This document shows, in pieces, positions 59,936 through 64,000 of a DNA stretch of 64,000 nucleotides. The translations under genes and the position numbers were made by a program. Positions within the stretch are counted from its first letter, which is position 1. Each line of letters begins with the position of its first letter. The notes beneath the pieces are model-generated. The model was given only the letters and a program-made list of their open reading frames with translations, was not told the DNA's origin and made no database searches. The stretch is from Desulfofundulus luciae. Its GTDB lineage: Bacteria; Bacillota; Desulfotomaculia; Desulfotomaculales; Desulfovirgulaceae. The stretch is from contig NZ_JAUSUX010000015.1 in assembly GCF_030813795.1 (NCBI RefSeq), positions 1 to 64,000 of the forward strand, given 5' to 3'.

Positions 59936-60793
59936 GTGGATCTTTCTATTCTGAGTTATCAGTTCATGCAAAATGCCATTCTGGCCGGTCTGCTTGGGGG
60001 TGTGGCCTGTTCTCTTATCGGGGTTTTCGTTGTCACGATGAACCTTTCTTTTATCGGGGTGGCCATCTCCCACGCCGCTTTTGCCGGGGCGCTCTGCGGG
60101 GCCTGGCTGGGTTTTAATCCCCTGGCCGGGGCTTTTCTATTCAGTCTGGTGGCAGCAGCGGTAATCGGGCCGCTGGCCGACCGGGGAGAGTTTAACCCCG
60201 ATACGCCCATTGGTATTATTTTTTCCGTTACGATGGGGATGGCTTTTCTGTTTATGGGCCTTTTGCCCGGCCCGAAAACCCAGGCCCTGGAGCTTTTGTG
60301 GGGAAGCATCCTTACGGTGAACGACCGCGACCTGCTTTTGCTGGCTATTGTAGCAGCGGTCGTAGTGAGCCTGGTGGTGCTCTTTTTTAAAGAAATTCAG
60401 GCTGTGATTTTTCACCGGGAAGTTGCCCTGGCCGTAGGCATTCCGGCCAGCCTAATTTTTTACGGCCTGCTCTTTTTAACCGGTTCGGTAATCACTGCTT
60501 CTTTACGCAGCATCGGCGGCCTGCTTATTTTTAACCTGATCTTAAACCCTGCGGCTGCAGCCTACCAGCTGACTTATAACCTGCGGCTAATGTTTGTTTT
60601 ATCTTCCTTCTTTGGTGTTCTTTCCACCTGGGTGGGGCTTTTTCTTTCCTGTTTATTTGACCTGCCCAGTGGAGCCACCATTGTCATTGTCTCCGCGGTT
60701 ATCTTTGTCATCGCGGCTTCCTTTTCTCCCAAGCGCAAAGTTAAAAAGTGGGAGGATGAAGTATCAGCGGGTCCGGGAAAAGTTCTTTTTTAA
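59936..60793 (+). CDS. ZnuB-like metal ABC permease
   Basis: A 285-residue membrane protein with about eight hydrophobic segments and ABC-3 family boxes: FMQNAILAGLLGGVACSLIG, FIGVAISHAAFAGALCGAWL, LELLWGSILTVNDRDLLLLA, SIGGLLIFNLILNPAAAAYQ. Starts at GTG 59936 (AGGGGCGAT upstream). Completes the cluster A-I metal importer. A basic C-terminal tail follows the last helix. Confidence 0.87.
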   Translation: MDLSILSYQFMQNAILAGLLGGVACSLIGVFVVTMNLSFIGVAISHAAFAGALCGAWLGFNPLAGAFLFSLVAAAVIGPLADRGEFNPDTPIGIIFSVTMGMAFLFMGLLPGPKTQALELLWGSILTVNDRDLLLLAIVAAVVVSLVVLFFKEIQAVIFHREVALAVGIPASLIFYGLLFLTGSVITASLRSIGGLLIFNLILNPAAAAYQLTYNLRLMFVLSSFFGVLSTWVGLFLSCLFDLPSGATIVIVSAVIFVIAASFSPKRKVKKWEDEVSAGPGKVLF

Positions 60794-61053
60794 TCGACCC
60801 TGAAAAGAGCACCGGACACCAATCAGGTGCTGCCCGGCGATTCGGTTTTGATGTTAGCCCCGCTTCCCCCTGTTTTCCTCCTGCCTTTCCAGATCCCATC
60901 CCGATCTATTGTGCCCTGAAAAAGGGCAAATGAAAAGCAAAAGCGAAGGACGGAGGGCCAGTAATTTCAGATAAAGAAAAGGTGGAACAGATTGCCCGGG
61001 GGGCGGAGCAATCCAGCCTGTCATTATTGTACAATTTTTCAGTTAAGGCAGGA

Positions 61054-61077
61054 TATTCTACCCACCGGGGTAGAATA
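61054..61077. promoter_or_regulatory. 24-bp palindrome, probable operator before FmdE 3
   Basis: TATTCTACCC, ACCG, GGGTAGAATA: a perfect 10-bp dyad 40 bases before the FmdE 3 start. TTGTAC at 61,028 with GATATT at 61,052 could be an overlapping weak promoter. Half-site TAGAATA recurs as the direct repeat at 30,330-30,356. The rest of 60,794-61,116 holds a hairpin AGCACC/GGTGCT at ~60,810-60,832 (likely end of the metal importer operon) and a small GCCC/GGGC stem; no gene seen. Confidence 0.45.
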
Positions 61078-61116
61078 AACTTACACGTGGATATTACGGC
61101 GAAGGAGTGAGCAGTT

Positions 61117-61725
61117 ATGTGTGTGGAAAAAAGTGATTGGGAAAAATGCGTGGAGTTTCACGGGCATTCCTGCCCCGGCCTGGCCGTGGGCTACCGGGCG
61201 GCAAAAATCGGCCTGCAAGAGCTGGCCGGGCACCGCGCGGAGGATGAAGAACTGGTGGCCATTGTGGAGAACGATGCCTGCGGTGTGGATGCAGTGATGG
61301 TACTTACCGGCTGCACCCTGGGTAAGGGCAATTTGCTGTACCGGGATCACGGCAAGCATGTGTTTACTTTTATCTGCCGGGAAAGCGGCAAAGCGGTACG
61401 CGTTTCGGTCAAGGGGGGCGCGTGGCGGCAAAACGATGAATTCCGGGCCTTAAGGGACAAAGTATTCGGCGGCACCGCCGATGAGAGGGAGCGGCAGCTC
61501 TTCCGGGAGCTTCAAGAGCAGCGCATTCGGTATATTCTCGAAGCCCCGCCGGAAGAGTTCTGTGAGGTACAACATGTGAAGGTAGAACTGCCGCCGAAGG
61601 CGCGCATTTTTAATTCGGTAACCTGTGCTTTCTGTGGTGAACCGGTTTCCGAGGTCCGGGCCAGAGTGCGGGATGGAAAATTTGCCTGCATACCCTGTGC
61701 CGGCGAATATACCAGGGGATGGTAA
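61117..61725 (+). CDS. FmdE family protein 3 with C-terminal zinc ribbon
   Basis: A 202-residue protein with the canonical FmdE box FHGHSCPGLAVGYRAAKIGL, then IVENDACGVDAVMVLTGCTL, GKGNLLYRDHGKHVFTF and a zinc ribbon CAFCGEPVSEV...CIPCAGEY. It is the most typical of the three FmdE copies here. ATG 61117 follows AAGGAG by 9 bases. FmdE function is unproved; related proteins co-occur with molybdenum/tungsten and metal-cofactor genes. It overlaps or abuts the DUF202 gene. Confidence 0.87.
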   Translation: MCVEKSDWEKCVEFHGHSCPGLAVGYRAAKIGLQELAGHRAEDEELVAIVENDACGVDAVMVLTGCTLGKGNLLYRDHGKHVFTFICRESGKAVRVSVKGGAWRQNDEFRALRDKVFGGTADERERQLFRELQEQRIRYILEAPPEEFCEVQHVKVELPPKARIFNSVTCAFCGEPVSEVRARVRDGKFACIPCAGEYTRGW

Positions 61726-61742
61726 CAGAGGGGAAGCTGGAA

Positions 61743-62159
61743 TTGAACAGAAAGGAAAAAGAAGAGCAAAAATGCGACCGTACCGGCGACCGGCAGCACA
61801 TCCAGGAACACCTGGCCAACGAGCGCACCTTCCTGTCCTGGATCCGTACGGCCGTGGCCATTCTGGCCTTTGGTTTTGTCATTGAAAAATTTTCGTTCTA
61901 TTTGCGGCTGCTGGAGTGGCAGGCGGGCATGGTTTCCTCGCCGTCCAGGGGATCGGCCGCCTATCTGGGGATAGGCTCCAGTGTCATGGCCGGGCTGGTG
62001 GTTATCCTGGCCGCCGTCCGTTACCGGCAGACCCGCTGCCAGATTAACCAGGGTACGTACCGGCACTCGCTCACCGCCGATATGTTGCTGGCCGCCATGC
62101 TGCTGCTGGTTACAGTACTGGTGATCATTTACCTCCTGCGGACACCGGTCCCTCTTTAA
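61743..62159 (+). CDS. DUF202 (YidH family) small membrane protein
   Basis: About 138 residues with the DUF202 signature HLANERTFLSWIRTAVAILA followed by three hydrophobic segments (FGFVIEKF, SVMAGLVVILAAVRY, ADMLLAAMLLLVTVLVIIYL). Function unknown; it is an inner-membrane protein. TTG 61743 (GAGGGGAAG upstream) is preferred over ATG 61719, which overlaps the FmdE stop. A charged N-terminal extension of ~20 residues precedes the family domain. Confidence 0.85.
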   Translation: MNRKEKEEQKCDRTGDRQHIQEHLANERTFLSWIRTAVAILAFGFVIEKFSFYLRLLEWQAGMVSSPSRGSAAYLGIGSSVMAGLVVILAAVRYRQTRCQINQGTYRHSLTADMLLAAMLLLVTVLVIIYLLRTPVPL

Positions 62160-62193
62160 GCGAACTGATCGGGATTCCGTACCCAGGCGGTCG

Positions 62194-62442
62194 CAGGATA
62201 AGGTAGTGCTGCCGGCTGAACTGGAGGCGGCCACCAGGGAACTGGCCGGCAAGATTGCCCGGTACGGCCTATCGGCCATTGGTGCCGGTAAAAGGGCTTT
62301 TTACCAGCAGATTAACATGGAGGACTTCCAGGCCCTGAACTACGCCACCGAGGTTATTTCCCTGAATACCACCACGTCCGATGCACAGGAAGGAATCAGG
62401 GCTTTTTTGGAAAAACGCGAGCCCAGCTGGTTGGATAATTAG
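62194..62442 (+). pseudogene. C-terminal fragment of an enoyl-CoA hydratase
   Basis: About 80 residues matching the end of crotonase-family enoyl-CoA hydratases: DKVVLPAELEAATRELAGKI, FYQQINMEDFQALNYATEVI, SDAQEGIRAFLEKREPSW. The upstream ~180 residues, including the oxyanion-hole and catalytic glutamates, are missing; the sequence upstream is the DUF202 gene. GTG 62206 allows a 78-residue frame but there is no good ribosome site, so this is a relic. Confidence 0.75.
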
Positions 62443-62581
62443 TTGATTTTCATAGGTGACGAAATAGATAAAATTATTGACAGCCGACACCCCTTAACCA
62501 TAAGATAAAGTTAAGTTAAATAAGCAGCCGGTTGGCCCTCCGGGAAAGGTAACACGGTAGGATGGCAGGAAGGGCGGCAAT

Positions 62582-62606
62582 ATGCTCCCGCCGGGAGCAT
62601 TTTTGT
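62582..62606 (+). terminator. Attenuator-like terminator before the ABC importer
   Basis: ATGCTCCC, GCC, GGGAGCAT, TTTTTG, ending about 60 bases before the start codon at 62,665. The 100 bases upstream (62,490-62,580) hold short GC-rich stems that may be an antiterminator; I could not match a known riboswitch or T-box. Confidence 0.7.
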
Positions 62607-62664
62607 TATTGCCGGTTATTTTTTGCTACCGCGTCAACCGGTTAAAGAAAAGGAGGCGGAAATA

Positions 62665-63657
62665 ATGAAAAGATGGCTTTTGCCGGTGCTTGTACTGGGG
62701 TTGGCTTTTTTAATGGCAGCGTGTGGCTCAGGAGGAAGTAAGCAGGGCGTCAAAACTGAAGCAAAAGCGGTGAAGCTCGGCATTATCCAGATCGTGGAGC
62801 ACCCGGCTCTGGATGCGGCCCGGAAAGGTTTTCTGGAAACACTGGCGGCCAACGGCTACGTGGAAGGGAAGAATCTACAGGTAGACTTCCAAAACGCCCA
62901 GGGCGATCAATCTACCCTTCAGGCCATTGCCCGCAAGTTTGTCCAGGATAGGAAAGACCTCATTCTGGCCATCGCTACTCCTTCCGCCATGGCCATGGCC
63001 AATGAAACCAAGGACATTCCGATTTTAATCACCGCCGTGACAGATCCCGTGGAAGCAAAACTGGTTAAGAGCATGGAAAAACCGGGTACCAATGTTACCG
63101 GTACCACTGATATGAATCCGATTAAGGAACAGTTGCAGTTGCTCAAGGAACTGGTACCAGACGCCAAAAAGGTGGGGGTCATCTATAACTCCAGCGAGGT
63201 AAATTCCCAGGTTCAGGTGAAAATCGTTAAGCAGGAGGCACCGGAGCTGGGTCTTACTGTGGTAGAAGCCCCGGTTACCGCCAGCAGCGAGGTGGTCCAG
63301 GCCGCCCAGTCCCTGGTGGGGCGGGTGGATGCCATTTACGTACCCACGGATAATACGGTAGTCTCGTCCGTGGCGGGGGTAATCCAGGTGGCCGAGAAGC
63401 ATAAGCTTCCGGTAATTGCCGGGGAGAGCAATACGGTGGAGGCTGGTGCCCTGGGTACTATCGGTATAGATTATTACAAGCTGGGCCAGCAGACCGGCGA
63501 GATGGCCTTGAGGGTTCTAAAGGGAGAAAAACCCCAGGATATGCCTATTGAGAAACAAAAGGACTTGAGTATCGTTTTAAATGCCAAAGCGGCGGCGGCT
63601 TTTGGCGTGACCATTCCGGAAGAATTGAAAAAGAAAGCAAGCAAAATTATTGAGTAG
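62665..63657 (+). CDS. ABC substrate-binding lipoprotein, PF04392 (TrpX-like) family
   Basis: A 330-residue lipoprotein (LVLGLAFLMAACGSGG lipobox). The family pattern is clear: VKLGIIQIVEHPALDAARKG, FLETLAANGYVEGKNLQVDF, QNAQGDQSTLQAIARKFVQD, TAVTDPVEAKLV, GTNVTGTTDMNPIKEQL, VIYNSSEVNSQVQV. These bind tryptophan, tyrosine or other small molecules and work with a LivH-type permease, which follows 10 bases later. ATG 62665 has AAGGAGG upstream. Substrate is not evident. Confidence 0.85.
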   Translation: MKRWLLPVLVLGLAFLMAACGSGGSKQGVKTEAKAVKLGIIQIVEHPALDAARKGFLETLAANGYVEGKNLQVDFQNAQGDQSTLQAIARKFVQDRKDLILAIATPSAMAMANETKDIPILITAVTDPVEAKLVKSMEKPGTNVTGTTDMNPIKEQLQLLKELVPDAKKVGVIYNSSEVNSQVQVKIVKQEAPELGLTVVEAPVTASSEVVQAAQSLVGRVDAIYVPTDNTVVSSVAGVIQVAEKHKLPVIAGESNTVEAGALGTIGIDYYKLGQQTGEMALRVLKGEKPQDMPIEKQKDLSIVLNAKAAAAFGVTIPEELKKKASKIIE

Positions 63658-63667
63658 GTGAAGCATC

Positions 63668-64000
63668 ATGTCGTTGAGCATCTGGTTGGGATCCCTGGAG
63701 CAGGGCTTGTTGTGGGGAGCCATGGTCCTGGGGGTGTATATGACCTTCAGGGTGCTTGATTACCCCGATTTGACGGTTGACGGCGCATTTACCCTGGGGG
63801 CGGCTGTAACGGCGCAGTATATCTTGCTCGGCAATAACCCCTGGCAGGCCGTCCTGGGGGCCATGATCTGCGGCGCGCTGGCCGGTCTGATTACTGGTCT
63901 ATTGCACACCGGCTTAAGGGTGGCTCCTTTGCTTTCGGGTATTCTAACCATGATTGCCCTTTATTCCATCAATTTGCGAATTATGGGACAGGCTAACCTG
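63668..64000 (+). CDS. ABC permease (BPD_transp_2 type), cut by window end
   Basis: The first 111 residues of a membrane permease: SLEQGLLWGAMVLGVYMTFR, LDYPDLTVDGAFTLGAAVTA, GLRVAPLLSGILTMIALYSI. This is the N-terminus of permeases that pair with PF04392 binding proteins. ATG 63668 follows AGGTGA. The gene runs off the right edge; an ATPase gene is expected beyond. Confidence 0.85.
   Translation, partial: MSLSIWLGSLEQGLLWGAMVLGVYMTFRVLDYPDLTVDGAFTLGAAVTAQYILLGNNPWQAVLGAMICGALAGLITGLLHTGLRVAPLLSGILTMIALYSINLRIMGQANL

Noticed and set aside
62490-62606. T-box or named riboswitch before the PF04392 importer
   Set aside because: A terminator is present, but no T-box sequence (AGGGTGGNACCGCG type) or other consensus could be found; kept only as an attenuator-like terminator.

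Overview
The window reads as a chromosomal segment of a Gram-positive, anaerobic Firmicute of the Desulfotomaculum/Pelotomaculum/Desulfofundulus type. This is an inference from three observations: S-layer-homology surface proteins and copper-amine-oxidase-type stalk domains; frequent GTG/TTG starts behind strong AGGAGG ribosome-binding sites; and a gene set dominated by corrinoid, metal and chelatase functions. No rRNA, tRNA or CRISPR array was seen.

Layout. 1-2,000: remains of an integrated element (frameshifted gene end, excisionase-like HTH protein, tyrosine recombinase broken by a stop and a frameshift). 2,190-3,155: secreted stalk-domain protein. 3,321-6,371 (minus): p-aminobenzoate operon pabA-pabB-pabC behind a GAG-rich attenuator leader. 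6,729-8,313: a glutamine amidotransferase and a macrodomain protein, separated by a palindromic repeat element. 8,456-12,889 (minus): CstA-family transporter with a LytS/LytT-type two-component system, the arrangement known for pyruvate sensing and uptake.

13,030-22,863: two cobalamin riboswitches in tandem, each with its own terminator, lead into two S-layer-anchored proteins built like vertebrate transcobalamin/intrinsic factor (alpha/alpha toroid, with a DUF4430 domain in one of them), a membrane-tethered DUF4430 protein and an ECF transporter (T, fused A-A, and S components). This looks like a surface corrinoid-capture and uptake system. 22,963-24,357 is a repeat-rich beta-propeller-like surface protein.

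24,721-43,881: metal-chelatase island 1: DUF3842, ChlD-like and ChlI-like AAA+ subunits, ABC exporter genes, a large CobN-type subunit with an unusual cysteine-rich insert, a BtuFCD-type ABC importer with two binding proteins, and further ABC-2 export genes. 43,884-45,140 (minus) is a decayed MarR/ABC efflux operon. 45,455-53,237: island 2, a cobalamin-riboswitch operon with a double nitrilase-fold protein, a second CobN, a radical SAM/SPASM enzyme, a tiny cysteine-containing peptide gene and an FmdE protein. 53,350-53,730 looks like a non-autonomous IS200/IS605-type relic with an omegaRNA-like end. From 53,990 on come a second FmdE, DUF4198, CGGC protein, orphan HepT-like toxin, methyltransferase, Znu-like metal ABC importer, third FmdE, DUF202 protein, a truncated enoyl-CoA hydratase, and the start of a PF04392-type ABC importer cut by the window edge.

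Most striking pattern: five related hairpins beginning CCACGAAGG (or a close variant) and ending in a T-run stand in front of the separate chelatase/FmdE/methyltransferase transcription units. At least two cannot be terminators of an upstream gene, so they may be attenuators defining one metal/corrinoid regulon.
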